Origin: Cephalopachus bancanus
Taxonomy: Eukaryota > Chordata > Mammalia > Primates > Tarsiidae
DNA: 64,000 bases
Assembly (NCBI GenBank): GCA_027257055.1
Contig: JAPVLO010001747.1
Location: 62,001-126,000, forward strand
Reading direction: 5' to 3'
In this document: in pieces, positions 45,330 to 58,101 of the stretch
Layout: each line of letters opens with the position of its first letter
Position numbering within the stretch: position 1 is the first letter of the stretch
The notes under the pieces: model-generated
What the model was told of the DNA's origin: nothing
Database searches by the model: none
The model's input: only the letters and a program-made list of their open reading frames with translations
Position numbers and translations under genes: made by a program

Positions 45330-47959
45330 TATCAGGGCTGCAGCTGGATGAACTTTGTTGTTTCCAGAAGAAAGACTTAGCCCCAAGGGACCTGGGGGAG
45401 GGGTGAGATTAAGACCCACCTGAGCCTGGAATTCCCTTTAACCTTCTGGTCCTTTACTCTGTGTCAACATGTTCACCCCAGATTCTCTACTGCATGCAAT
45501 GGTCCTTGGCTCTGTCCAGTAGTTAGGCAGAAAACCATAGCAATGACTGTGACATCATCCTAGTCTCGATTCCTCCCTCTGTCCATTCAGTCTCAAGGGA
45601 GAGATGGTAAATGTTAGTCAAGGAATCCAGAACCGTCCGGTCCATAAAGGTTTTATGTCAGAGTTTAGATGTCTCATGACATCCTAGTTCACATTTGGAA
45701 GACACCTTCTGTAACCCAATGCAGGGACCCTAACATTCCCCACTCTACAGGTGACATCACGAGGCTTGGGCAGGTGCACGGCTTCATCCCAGAGCACAAC
45801 TCCCAAGTGCTGGACCCAGAATGAGATTCCTTGTTCTCAAGTGCACATGGAGTGTTGAAAGGTCCATGAGATGATGTGAGTTCCTGCCCTTGCGTGTGAT
45901 CTCTTGGGGCAGACTATAGGTGCTATGCCTCACTCAATATCCCATTGTGCTCTCAGGGACAGAGTCAGATTAGGAGATAAACAAAGTGTTTGCTTGATAA
46001 GAGAATGGGAGGGGGTTGCAAGCTCCAAGGAGCTCAAAAGTGGACATTTATTATAATTAAATTGTCTTCAGTCAGGACAATTTATCAAGGAATAAAAATT
46101 AAGTCAACATAAGATTCATGATAAACTGCTTTGAACCTCAGAAGGGAATTGTGAAATGAGAGTTCACAGCTGTCCCAGGAGTGAGACAGAAAAGACCAGA
46201 CACAGTGGAAGGTGGAGGAGTCTGGGAAACAAGAAATCACTGTGTCTGCATTACAGAACCTCACAGAGGACATAAGAGGGAAATGGACATGGGTGACCAC
46301 AGGGAGGCTGCATTTTTGACTGTGACAGCGTTTTATCACAAATGTGTAGACCAGGACGTGAGGGGAAGCAAAGTGCCTGGACCTGTGACAGAGGAATAGG
46401 CAGCATTGGCAAGAGACAGATGAGAAACATGGAGTCAGAGGAATTTGAACTTCAGTGCAAGAATCACACTGTAGAAGAATGACACATTTTCCTCCAGGTC
46501 TCATCATAGTCATTGACCCTCTTTGAAAGTCAGCATCTCCCTGAGGCCCAGGCCCGGACAATCCCCAGGTGGCATTGCCAGATCACCCATGCAGCCCTTG
46601 GTGGTTGCTCCACTCTGGCTGTGGGAGTCTCAGGGACATCTTTGGTCCAGGTGTGGATTCAGAACCTGCTGCTCAAGTCCCTGAGTCACTGATTCATGGG
46701 CTGCTGGCCCCAGGGAAGCCATTTCTGTGTAAACCCCTGCCTTTCCCAAGGTCAGACCTGAAGTCCTCAGTTTTCTGATAAAAATATGACCAGACCATTT
46801 CCAGGAGGAGGGACAGGACTCACCTGAGACCTTCCTTAAGTCCCTCCTGGGGTTGTGCATGGTCACACATGTTGACAGAGGCTTATTACTGAGCTTGCAG
46901 AACTCAGGAGCGGTTTTTATTTGTTTGGGATGAAATACAGAGTTCATTGGGTTGGTGGTGACTCCTACATCATACACAGACAGAAGCCCATTCACACAAC
47001 ACATTTACTCTCAACCTTTCAGTTCTGACAAGATTGTGTCCTAGGAATTCAGTGTCAGAGACACATGCCTCTCTCAGGAGTTTTCCTTCTTGTGGGTGGG
47101 TCAGTGCAGTAGATACACAGGGAGTACAGACCTGGCAGACAGTCCCTACAGCGTGCACCTGTGCCTCATTCCCTCTACTGTTGTAAAAATTGACACTTCT
47201 CCACAGATACTCCCAGCCTGAGATGACCTTACAGCACAGAGTTGGTTCATGGGATGTAAGGGTCAGTCAACTGAGGTCTTCGAAGAAACATTGCTCTTGT
47301 TAAGAAGAGAAACAGACTAAATTTGTGGACAATGGGTGTGAAGACTGGAGCTGCAGTAGCCCTCCTGAGGTCTTATGTCCACACAAATGAAAACAAAGAC
47401 AACACCATAGGAATGGGGGAACAGAGAGTTAGAAATATTGGGAATTTTCTGGAACTGAATGAGTGTCTGGAAAACAATCACAATCTTTTTGGACAGTTAT
47501 TTTTGGGAGAAAATGAGATTCTTCTTTGTTCATGCCTAGTTTGCCACATGTGTCCTTGCAAAGAAAAAGCATTTTTGACTGGTGAGGCAATAATTAATAA
47601 CAATAAATCAATAAAAAATACTGATAAGAACTGTGGGAGCTTTGCAGATCATCAATGGAAAGTTTAGACAGAAAAAGAGTGTTTAGCTGCTATATAATCA
47701 GAGATTGCAGGGCCTCCCTATAGAGATGTTGCAGGAGTTGCCATGATTGAGGATGAAGACTCAAATGACAGGATGTATGTGCGAGGAATGGTGTCTTAGC
47801 CTGGCGGGAAAGAGACTGGCATATGTGAGTGTCTGAAATGACAGTGAGAAAACTGAAGGAGACCTGACATTCAACCAGTGCAGGTCTGATGTGACTTTTA
47901 TTCACAAGTGAAGAATTTGGGGCAGGAGTGATATGTATTCAGGGAAATTTCCAGGTAAT
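45330..47959. other. V-lambda spacer
   Basis: No L1, Alu or recognisable gene. 46500-46900 shares blocks (agtcagcatctccctgag, ccaggaggagggac) with spacer at 42565 and 39030, which points to common origin of the V units. The 158-codon minus-strand open stretch at 46085-46561 has no domain and is probably chance. Confidence 0.45.
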
Positions 47960-49470
47960 AATCAGGCGATCAGGGAACAACTTAGAAAATGCACTCATGT
48001 GTGCTGCTGGGGCAGGGACAGATGAGACTCAGGTGATTCTAGCCCAGCCCCATGCCTCTCTCTAGCTCACCAGGGGCTGAAAACTCTCAGGGAGTAGGTA
48101 TTGGACCCTCCCTCCATTCCATTCCCATCATGCAGCCCTATGGGAATATATGTTGCCTGTGCTTCCAGTCCTGGGGAAGTTGTCTAGGTTCCCATGTGGG
48201 TGATCCATCACTGTGGTTCCTGAAGCTCTATAGATCACTGACCAAGGAGCACAAAGCTTGGGGAACATTCTTGATAGAGAAGGGAAGTGCTTGAGAGAAG
48301 GAGTGATAATCCCAAGGTCAACTGGAGTGGATGAAAGAAGAGCAGGACCAAGGAGGTCAGAGGGTCATATAATAACCACTTCTGAGTGTGCTGGGCCCAG
48401 CCTGAGCTGAGGGAGAAGCTGTGTGAAAATCTACTATTCACAATAGCAAAAACATGAACCCAACCCTACTTCCCACTAAAAGTAGACTGGATAAAGAAAA
48501 GGTACTTATACACAATGAAACCTTATGCAGCCATAAAGTTGACAAAGTCATGGACTTCTCAGCAAATTGGATGGAGTTGGAGACAGTCATTCTCAGCACT
48601 CTATCACAGAAACAAAGAACAGATTATCACATATTCTCACACATAAGTGGGACTTGAACATCAATCATAACATTGCAAGAAAGGGATCAGCAGTCACAGG
48701 ACTCTGCTAGGGGTGGGGACAAAAAGGTGGGGGAGAATGTAATGACACAAAATGTACCTAGTCCTAAACCAAGGGAAGTGAGGACCAGTGGGAGGCCCAT
48801 ATTTCACCTGCACATACATTACTTATGTACCTAATCCTGACTTGTATCCCTCATCTTTATAATAAAATACAGTTTTTTTAAAAAATGAGTATTTAGAGAC
48901 TTTGATGAAGCTTCTCTCTGTCAGTTCTTCCAGCTATCTGAAGGGAGTGCTGCTGCACTTTGACCTGGGGAGGGACAGGGCCTGGGGGGATGGCCACCTC
49001 CCTGCACCAGGTGAGACTGATCAGACAGCGAAAGGTAAAATATGTCAGATTTGGATCAGACAGAGCGACTTTTGTATGAACATTTAACTTGACAAGACAC
49101 TTGAAGTATGGTTTAGGTTTTAGGGTTGCACTATAGAAAATGGTTTGTCTATGTGAATGATCCATTACCTGGACAAGTAAATTCTAGATATAATATCTTA
49201 ATTATCTTGTCAATGCTCCTTATAGTGTGGTTTTATTTTCTGTGTTTCTTATCCCTATGAGGTATCAGCACAAATATATTCCAGGAGTGTTGATGCAGGG
49301 AGCTTCTGTTTTTCCATTGAATAAATTCCAATGCTTTATGTGTTTTACCTTATTAAAATTATCGTCCAAATAAATATAAGGAGAAATGCAGTCTGTGGCA
49401 GAATGTTACTCAAGTCTTGGAGATGTTTCCTTATGGAGTGACAAGACCAGGATCACATGTTCTTTGGCCA
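47960..49470 (+). repeat. V-spacer duplication copy 2, interrupted by L1
   Basis: Partner of 42550-43760. It differs mainly by the L1 3' end inserted at 48430-48885. Shared blocks after the insertion include tgctgctgcacttt (48949), ccacctccctgcacca (48993) and ttccttatggagtgacaag (49429). Confidence 0.65.
48430..48885 (+). mobile_element. L1 3' end fragment
   Basis: Begins at ctattcacaatagcaaaaac (end of ORF2). It runs through the 3' UTR with tacttatgtacctaatcctg to a polyadenylation signal and A-rich tail (48863-48885). It interrupts the duplicated spacer. Confidence 0.85.
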
Positions 49471-49739
49471 TCACAGATGATTCTGCCAGTTATAGAGCAA
49501 ATCATTCAGAGTCAGATGTGAAATAAGCCTATTTCCTTCCCACTGACTGAAATGGGCTCAGTCTTGCTTGCACCTTTGGGAAACTCTCTCCCTGCTCCTG
49601 GCTCTCCATGTGGGCAGGATGCTCTTCCTTCTGAAAACCCGGAGCCGGGGCAGTCCTACATAAATGAAGATATCTCATCTCTAGGATACCGGCATCCAGG
49701 ATCACAGGTCCTTCTCCTTCTCTGGATGCCAAAGTTTCA
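49471..49739. other. spacer before L1
   Basis: No feature recognised. Confidence 0.4.
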
Positions 49740-50114
49740 GGGAGCCAATGATCAGAGATGAAAGGGAAGGAAAAGCTCTTTTGTACCTCCTTTTGATCCA
49801 GGGACCAAACCTATATACCACTGCACAGACAGAGTGTAAGGCAGTGGAAACTGGTTCCAGTATGCTCATACACCTGTTGGTGGATGCTGGAATCAGCATA
49901 TAGATTCTGAATCGCAGCTCCTCCTCAATTAAACTCAAAACTGCAAAAAGTACAGCCCACAGCCCCACTCCAATCTCAAAAGTGAAAAAAGTCAGAGGAA
50001 CCTCATAAGGAAGAACAGGAGAGTGCACAAGTTAAACAAAAGCAACCGCACCTTCCCTGAAAACAGAATAAAAGAAGGGAAGGGAAAGGGAGAGAGAGAG
50101 AAAAATCTACACAA

Positions 50115-51000
50115 ATGAAGAAAAACCGGAAGAAGGATATGGGTCTCTCCCAGACACATGGGAGGGCAGACACTGAGAAAACTGACTTTGGAATGCAAAC
50201 AATGAAGAGCCCCCAGAATGGCTGGTCCCAAACTACAAACCTAGATATCAAGACATTAATGGAAAGATTAAAAAGAATTGAGGAGAGCCAAGAAGAAACT
50301 AGGAAGGAGCTGAATATCTGAGATAACAGTAATAAAGAATACTGTGAATGAAATAAAGAGCAAACTGATAAGCATGGAAAGCAGAATTACCCAAGCAGAA
50401 GAAAGAATCTCAGAGCTTGAGGACCAAAATATAGAACAAAGCCAAACTCTCAAAAACACAGAACACAAGCTCAAAAACAAAGAACAAAATCTTCAAGAGA
50501 TGAGCGATTACCTCAAGAGACTGAACCAAGAGTAACTGGCCTTCCTGAGGCAGAAAGACAGACAGAGACCACACTGGAACAAACTTTCCATGAGATCATT
50601 CAAGAAAACTTCCCTTATCTAATCAGTGATGCAAAAATTCAAACACAAGAGATTCCGAGAACCCCTGCAAGACAACAAATGAGAAGACCAACTCCTAGAC
50701 ACATAATAATTCGCCTAAACAAAGTAGGCATAAAAGAAAAAATCCTAAAGGCAGCCAGATCACCTAACATGGAAGACCAATTAGAATAGCCACAGATTTA
50801 TCTACAGAAACCCTGCAGGCTAGGAGAGTTTGGAGCCCTATCTTCAAAGTCCTAAGACATAAACAATTTCAACCAAGAATAACCTAACCAGCCAAATAAA
50901 GCTTCATCAGCGAAAGAGAATTAAAATCTTTCCCAGATATCCAATCCCTAAGATTAACGCTGCTACCAAACCACCTCTACATGAAACACTTAAGAAAGTA
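50115..51000 (+). pseudogene. L1 ORF1 relic
   Basis: The RNA-binding protein of L1, which coats the transcript. ATG at 50115 gives MKKNRKKDMGLSQTHGR and 68 codons to a stop at about 50321. The coiled-coil part follows at 50344-50535 (MESRITQAEERISELEDQNI), then the RNA-recognition part near 50560-50770 (RRPTPRHIIIRLNKVGIKEK) in another frame. At least two frameshifts or stops separate them. Confidence 0.85.
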
Positions 51001-51149
51001 CTAAACACAGAAGAAAAGGAAAAAAGAACAACGTTCTTCACAAGAGTATAGAAAAAAGAATAAAATACACATGAACCAACCCCAAAACCAAAAGAAAGAC
51101 AAAAAAACCAAATGGAAGAACAACAACTCTATAAGAACTCTATGATAGG

Positions 51150-54100
51150 GATGAACTCTCACATTTCAATAATTAGCCTGAATGTTAATGGACTAAATGC
51201 ACCACTGAAAAGACATAGAATGGCAAAATGAATAAAATATCACCAGACAACAATAAGTATTCAAGAGACACATCTCACTAGAAAGGACATGCACAGACTC
51301 AAAGTAAGAGAATGGGAAACAAATTTTCAGGTGAATGGAACACAAAAGAAAGGAGGAGTCACAAACCTAATTTCAGACAAAATACCATTTAAACTATCAA
51401 AAGTTAAAAAATATACAGAGAGCCACTACATAATGATAAAAGGTTCACCCATTAACAAGAAATATCTATCCTAAACATATATGCACCCAACATAGGTGTG
51501 CCAACTTTCATAAAGCAACTTCTAGGAAAACTAAAGAAAGATATTGACTCTAGCACCAACATAACTGGAGACTTTAATACCCCACTCACAACACTAGATC
51601 GATCATCAGGACAAAAAATCAGCAATGAGATCCGGAACATCAATGTGACTCTTGACCAAATGGACTTAATTGATACCTACAGAACAATTCATCCAAAGAC
51701 GACAGAATACACATTCACCACATTAAACATATTCTAAGATCGACCACATAATTGGCCATAAATCAAGCATAAGCAAATTAAAAAGGACTGAAATTTTACC
51801 ATGCACCTTCTCGGATCACAGTGGAATAATAAAAATAAACATTAACATAACAAGGTTCCCCCAAAACACACAAAGACATGGACACTACAAAGCATAATAT
51901 TAAACAACTCCTGGGTCAATGATAAAATCAAAACAGAGATCAAAAGATACCTGGAAACAAATGAAAATGAAGAAACTTCTTACAAAAATCTCTGGGACAC
52001 TATGAAAGCTGTAGTAAGAAGGGAATTTATATCCCTACACACGCACATGAAGAAAATGGAAGGATCACAAATTAGCAGCCTAACAAACCACCTAAGGAAG
52101 CTGGAAAAGCAAGACCACAAACCCTAATTTCAGCAGAAGAATCCAGATCACCAAAATAAAAGCCCAAATCCAAGACTTAGAAGACAAAAAAATAATACAA
52201 AAAAATCAATGAAACAAAAAGTTGGTTCTTTGAAAGGATAAACAAGATCGATGGTCCCCTAGCTAGACAGATGAAGAAAAAGAGAGAAAAAAACCAAATA
52301 AGCACAATCAGAAACACAAAAGATGAAGTCACATCTGACCCTGAAGAAATACAAAAGATCATTAGAGACTACTATGTACACTTGCATGGAAACAAACTTG
52401 AAAACCTCAAGGAAATAGAGGAATTTCTGTCATCACACAACCTGCCTAGGTTGAAGCAAGAAGAAATTGAGACCCTAAGTAGACCAATAACAATCAAGGA
52501 AATTGACTAAGTGATAAGAAAACTACCTACAAAAAAAAGTCCTGAACCAGATGGCTTTCCAGCAGAATTCTACAATATGTTTAAGGAGGTGCTGATTCCA
52601 ATCCTACTGAAGTTATTCCAGGTGATTGAGAAAGATGGAACTCTCCCCAAATCATTTTATGAAGCTAACATCACATTGATACCCAAGCCAGGTAAAGACT
52701 CAACAAAGAAAGAGAACTACAGGCCAATATCTTTGATGAACATATATGCTAAAATTCTCAACAAGATCCTAGCAAACTGGATTCAGCAACACATCTCAAA
52801 AGTCATCCATCATGACCAAGTAAATTTCATCCCTGGGATGCAAGGCTAGTTCAACTCAAATCAATCTATCAAACCATAGATGTAATTAAATACATCAATA
52901 GATGTCAAAACAAAAACCACATGATCATATCATTAGATGCAGAAAAAGCTTTTGATAAAATTCAGCACCCCTTCTTGATAAGAACCCTCGAACATCTAGG
53001 CATATGGGGAACATACCTCAAAATAGTAAAAGCCATCTACAAGAAACCCACAGCCAGCATACTCCCAAATGGACAAAAATTAGAACCATTTCCCCTGAAA
53101 ACTGGAACAAGACAAGGATGCCACTCTCACCCCTCCTGTTTGTTCAATATAGTATTGGAAGTCCTGACTAGAGCAATCAGAGAAGAGAAGGCAATCAGGG
53201 GTATTCAAAAAGAAAAAGAGGAAGTCAAGTTGTCTCTCTTTGCAGATGGCATGATTGTGTACCGTGAAAACCAAAGGAAATCTGTCAAAAACCTCCTTGC
53301 ACAGATAAAGGCCTTTGGAAAAGTCTCTGGATATAAAATAAATGTGCAAAAGACAATCGCATTTCTTTACACCAATAATAAACAAACAGAAACCCAAATA
53401 AAAAGCACAATTCCATTCACAATAGCCACAAAAAAGTGAAATACATTGGCGTGTTCCTAACCAGAGATGTGAAAGACCTTTGCAATGAAAACTACAAAAC
53501 TCTGCTCAAAGAAATCAAAGATGACACAAAGAAGTGAAAAAATATCGCATGGTCATGGGTTGGAAGAATCAACATTGTGAAGATGTCCATCTTACCTAAG
53601 GCAACCTACAGATTCAATGCAATACCCATCAAATGACCACCAACATTCTTCTCAGACCTAGAAAAAACAACACAGAAATTCATATAGAAACTCTAACGAT
53701 CAAGAATAGCCAGAACAATCCTCAGAAAAAAAAAAAACAAAGCAGGTGGTATCACATTACCAGACTTCAAACTTTACTATAAAGCTACAATAATCAAAAC
53801 AGCTTGGTATTGGTATAGGAACAGTCATACAGATCAATGGAATCGAATTCAGATTCCAGAAGCAAAACCTCAATTTCTCAAGCAACTCATCTTCGACAAA
53901 GCCTCCACCACCTACCACTGGGGAGAGGAGAACCTATTCAGTAAATGGTGCTGGGAAAACTGGCTGACCACATGCAGAAGATTGAAACAGGACCCCTATC
54001 TATCCCCATGCACAAAGGTTAACTCCAAATGGAGCGGAGACCTAAATGTAAAACCTCAAACCATAAGAACCTTAGAAAATGAAGTAAATACCCTCATGGA

Positions 54101-54930
54101 AATTGGAACTGGCATCCAATTCCTGAACAAAACCCGAAACCCCCAGGTCATAAGAGGGAAGATAGACAAGTGGGACCTATTAAACTGACAAGCTTCTGCA
54201 AGGCCAAAGAAACCATCAAGAGAGCAGGGAGACAGCCTACAGACTGGGAAAAAATATTCGTCAACACCAGGTCTGACAAAGGCTTAACATCCTGGATCTA
54301 CAAGGAACTAAAACGTGCTGAAAAGAAAAAAAACAAACAACCCCATTATCAAATGGGCAAAATATGAACAGACAGTTCACAAAGTGGACATCCAAGCAGC
54401 CAACAAACACATGAAGAAATGTTCAACCTCACTAATCATCAGGGAGATGCAAATCAAAACCACACTGAGATACCACCTAACTCCAGTCAGAATGGTAATT
54501 ATCAACAACTAAAAAAATAACAGCTGCTGGAGAGGGTGTGGCAAAAAGGGAACACTTCTACACTGTTGGTGGGAGTGTAAACTAGTGCAACCTCTGTGGA
54601 AAGCAGTGTGGCGATTCCTAAAAGCTCTAAATATCAACCTCCCGTATGACCCCACAATTCCCCTACTGGGAATATATCCTGAGAACTCAAATCACTCTAT
54701 AAAAAAGATAACCTGTACACATATGTTTATCGCAGTGTTGTTCACATAGCAAGAACCTGGAAATAACCATGCTGCCCATCAAAAGAGGACTGGATTTAAA
54801 AAATGTGGTACATATACACGATGGAATACTACGCAGCCATAAAAAAGAACATAATCATGAATTTCGCAGCAACCTGAATGGAACTAGAGTCTATAATAAT
54901 GAGTGACCTCTCACAGAAACAAAGATCCTA
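51150..54930 (+). pseudogene. L1 ORF2 relic (endonuclease and reverse transcriptase)
   Basis: Domains in order: an AP-type endonuclease near 51165-51740 (ISLNVNGLNAPLKRHRM; later ITGDFNTPLTTLDRS), a linker region, RT at 52511-53439 and the C-terminal domain at 53980-54700. The RT part is open for 112 and then 172 codons: [31 protein letters not shown] and [18 protein letters not shown]. The catalytic FADD reads FADG (53240-53251), so the second Asp is lost. Stops at 51230 and 52509 and frameshifts near 52850 and 53438 also kill it. Confidence 0.88.
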
Positions 54931-55165
54931 GTATTACATGTTCTCACTCATATAATGGACCTTGAACATCCAATGTAATACTATAAGAAAATGACTGACG
55001 GTACTGGGAAACTATGGGGGGGATGGGATTAACAGTAGCAAATATCTGTCTGGGGATGGGGAAACACCTCTTATCAACAGGGTGCCTGAATGAAACGTAA
55101 TTGTACACCTAACCCTTAACTGTACCCCACAAAGCCATAATAAAAAATATTGATTTAATAAAAAA

Positions 55166-56278
55166 AAGAAAAGAAAATGAAGAACATACCCCCATGGAAA
55201 TTGGAACTGGCATCCAATTCCTGAACAAAATTCAAAACCCACAGGCCATAAGAGATAAGATAGACAAGTTGGAACTCATTAAACTGACAAGCTTCTGAAA
55301 AGCCAAAGAAACCATCAAGAGCAGGGAGACAACCTACAGACTGAGAAAGAGTAGTTGCCAACTGCAGGTCTGACAAAGGCTTAACATCTTGGATCTACAA
55401 GGAACTCAAACATGCTGAACAGAAAAAAACAAACAACCCCATTATAAAATGGTCAAAAGATATGAACAGACACTTCTCAAAGGAAGACATCTGTGAAGCC
55501 AACAGACACATGAAGAAATGTTCAACCTCACTAATCATCAGGGAGATGCAAATCAAAACCACGCTGAGATACCACCTAACTCCAGTCAGAATGGCAATTA
55601 TCAATTAATCTAAAAACAATAGTTGCTGGAGAGGGTGTGGTGAAAAGGGAACACTTCTACACTGTTGGTGGGAGTGTAAACTAGTGCAACCTCTGTGGAA
55701 AGCACTATGGCGATTCCTAAAAGCTCTAAATATCAACCTCCCATATGACCCTGCAATCCCTCTACTGGGAATATACCCTGAAGAACTCAAATCATTCTAT
55801 CAAAAAGTTACCTGCACATGAATGTTTATCGCAGCGTTGTTCTCAAAAGCAAGAACCTGGAACCAACCATGCTGTCCATCAAAAGAGGACTGGATTTAAA
55901 AAATGTGGTACATATACACGATGGAGTACTATGCAGTCACAAAAAAGAACAAAATCATGAATTTCGCAGCAACCTGGATGGAACTAGAGTCTATAATACT
56001 GAGTGACCTCTCACAGAAACAAAGATCTGAGTATCATATGTTCTCACTCATATCGGGGACCTTGATCATCCAACATATTACCATAAGAAAATGACTGATA
56101 GTGGTGGGAAACTATGGGGGGAGGGGAAGGGAGATGGGATTAACGGTAGTAAACATCTGTCTGGGGATGGGGAGACACCTCTTATCAACAAAGGTGCCTG
56201 AGCGAAGCATATTTATATACCTAACCCTTAACTATAACCCACAATATCATAATAAAAAATATTGATTATAAAAAAGAA
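55166..56278 (+). mobile_element. second L1 3' end directly after the first
   Basis: Starts in ORF2 (aaaatgaagaacataccccc at 55174) immediately after the A-rich tail of the L1 at 49740-55165. It runs in the same orientation to its own 3' UTR and tail with AATAAA near 56250. It is the same subfamily, with many single differences from the upstream copy. ORF2 remains show MNFAATWMELESIILSDLS. Confidence 0.88.
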
Positions 56279-57468
56279 ACTTATATTTAAGAAACAGTAC
56301 TGCATGTATCAAAAAACAAAAAAAGAAAGAAAGAAAGGGTAGGAAAAGACAGTCACTTTCCTAAGCAGATCTCTGGAAGGTCTCTACAAGCCTGAAACTC
56401 CCTGAGTCAGTCCTCACTGTGCCCAAACCACAGGGAAATGTGTCAGAGTTCTCCTTTGCATTGTGCTTTCTCCCAATATTTACTTTTATTTTATTTTTGT
56501 GCTCATTTTTATTAATTGTGAGTTATTATTTTTTAAATTCTAACTTTAGTTTTGGAGATCGAGTCTGGCTTAGTCACACAGGTTGCGGTGCAGTGGTGCG
56601 ATCAAACTCACTGCTACCTAGAGTAGTCTTAAATCTAAGAATTTGTTATCTTTAATTCTAGGGCCTTGCAGAGATGTAGTCACTGGATGACATGATGGGA
56701 AATGTCTCCAAGTGTTCCTGCCACTGAGGAGTCATTCCAAAGTCACACTTTTGGACATCAGACACATTTGTAGAGCACAAACTAAATAAAGTGTATGCAG
56801 AAGGGCATGCAGTACAACTAAGGGAGAAGATGGGAGAAACTGTGGATATTTCACAGTCCCCTCCATTCTCACCCACATGATCCCCACTGACAAGGTACAC
56901 TGAAGAAGGAGGGTGGGCAGCTGAGACTCAGGGCTGAAAATCCCCCCTTTAGAGTTACAGGTTCATTCTTCTTACTCTATAAACAGACCTTGTTCCCTAT
57001 GCACCTCAGGGTTGGGGTGTACTGAGCCTCCATGTGTCCCTTTATACAGCTCAGTGCCCAGCTATGACCAGCCTATCCCTAAGGGTCCAGATCTGAGGTG
57101 GACTTAGCAGTGGACACAGTCCTACCAAGCCCATGACCAGAGTCAGAGGAAAGTCCCCAGGATGGATCCAAGGAGATGTCTGCTCGTACCCTTCAGTTCC
57201 TGTGCCATCTCAGGACAGTAAAGGAGGGATAACTCATCCACAAAACCTGATAGGAAACTTCTGGGGCTTCCTACATCTGCATCTTCCAAGGAAAAGAGGG
57301 AATTCAGCAGAGTTGCACCATCTTAACAACCTTTCTCCTCTGTTGTGTTAACTTGGGGTTACTTCTGGGCTAATATATTTAGATCTGGGTGAATCAGGAC
57401 AGCCTGCTCATGAACTTGTCCACAGACTGCCTAGGACTGGAGGAAGAGGATGAAACCGATGGAGAAAG
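56279..57468. other. V-lambda spacer, 3' flank of the intact gene
   Basis: 56540-56660 holds a short decayed antisense Alu-like piece (ggagatcgagtctggcttag, then gcagtggtgcgatc). The rest has no recognisable gene. The last 60 bp before the RSS match the 3' flanks of the other IGLV3 genes. Confidence 0.5.
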
Positions 57469-57507
57469 GGTTTCTGTCTCACTTCCCCATCTATCTGTGT
57501 CACTGTG
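57469..57507 (-). promoter_or_regulatory. V-lambda RSS (23-bp spacer) of the intact gene
   Basis: Minus strand: heptamer CACAGTG (57501-57507, consensus), a 23-bp spacer (57478-57500) and nonamer ACAGAAACC (57469-57477, one change from ACAAAAACC). This is the site RAG1/RAG2 would use to join the V to a J-lambda with a 12-bp spacer RSS. Confidence 0.93.
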
Positions 57508-57989
57508 GGATGATCACCACTTCTGTCCAATGACTGACAGTAATAGTCAGCCTCGTCCTCAGCCTGGGCCCTGCTGATGGTCAGGGTGACCGTCGTCCCT
57601 GAGCTGGACCCAGAGAATCGCTCAGGGACCCCTGAGGGCCGTTCACTATCTTTATAAATCACCTGCATAGGAGGCTGGCCAGACTTCTGTTGGTACCAGT
57701 AAGAATACCTTTCTTCAAGTACATCTCCAGAGCAGGTGATCCTGACCATCTGTCCCAGGGACACTGACACTGAGGGTGGCTGTGTCAACCCATCAGAGGA
57801 CTCAGAGCCTGCAAGAGAGAACAAGAGAGGGGGCTTGAAGGTGAAGAACCCTGAGACTATGCCTGGCCTGTGCTCAGAACTTGAGGCTGGCCCAGTTCAA
57901 GGTACTATGGGGCCTTATCCTGGGGTAGGGCCTAGGGCAGCACCTGTGCAGAGAGTGAGAAGAGATAGCAGGAGAGGGGCCCAGGCCAT
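57508..57989 (-). CDS. immunoglobulin lambda variable gene, IGLV3 group, intact
   Basis: Encodes the variable domain of a lambda light chain. After V-J joining and splicing to C-lambda it pairs with a heavy chain on B cells. Leader exon 57944-57989: [15 protein letters not shown], a hydrophobic signal peptide, with donor GT in phase 1. The intron is 135 bp with a CT-rich tract and AG. V exon 57508-57808 is fully open: [16 protein letters not shown], Cys23 in RITCSGDV, Trp41 in [49 protein letters not shown] with Cys104, and CDR3 start [10 protein letters not shown]. The closest human relative by motif is IGLV3-25 (KDSERPSG). Framework 2 is unusual in PPMQV, where APVLV is common. The start is fixed by the leader, the octamer and the conserved ccatggcctgg context. 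No defect was seen, so it is probably functional. The open frame running past the RSS is not coding. Confidence 0.95.
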
Positions 57990-58059
57990 GGTCAGACACC
58001 CAGAGCTCTGCTTCTTGAGCCCACAGCACAGCTGACCTGCCAGGCCTCTCTTATTCCCC

Positions 58060-58101
58060 CCAGGCCCTGTGGGAGTGGGAGTGTTTGGCTTTTATGCAAA
58101 T
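58060..58101 (-). promoter_or_regulatory. V-lambda promoter: octamer and adjacent TATA-like site
   Basis: ATTTGCAT on the minus strand at 58094-58101 (perfect), 105 bp upstream of the ATG. It runs straight into an AT-rich cataaaag TATA-like stretch. A gggaataagagaggcctgg block lies nearer the ATG (about 58040-58060) and is conserved in the other IGLV3 promoters here. Confidence 0.9.

Larger units (their letters stand above)
49740..55165 (+). mobile_element. near full-length L1
   Basis: The most complete L1 here: a shortened 5' UTR (49740-50114), ORF1 remains (50115-51000), ORF2 remains (51150-54930) and a 3' UTR with tail to 55165. The 5' UTR lacks its usual start, so the element is 5'-truncated by several hundred bases or deleted inside. 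Stops and frameshifts break both ORFs, so it cannot move by its own proteins. Confidence 0.9.

Noticed and set aside
46085..46561. 158-codon minus-strand open stretch, Cys/Ser-rich
   Set aside because: No domain, no splice or promoter signs, and an overlapping plus-strand open stretch. Chance is likely.
57408..57507. Continuation of the intact V frame past CDR3
   Set aside because: The codons run through the RSS and 3' flank, which are removed by V-J joining.
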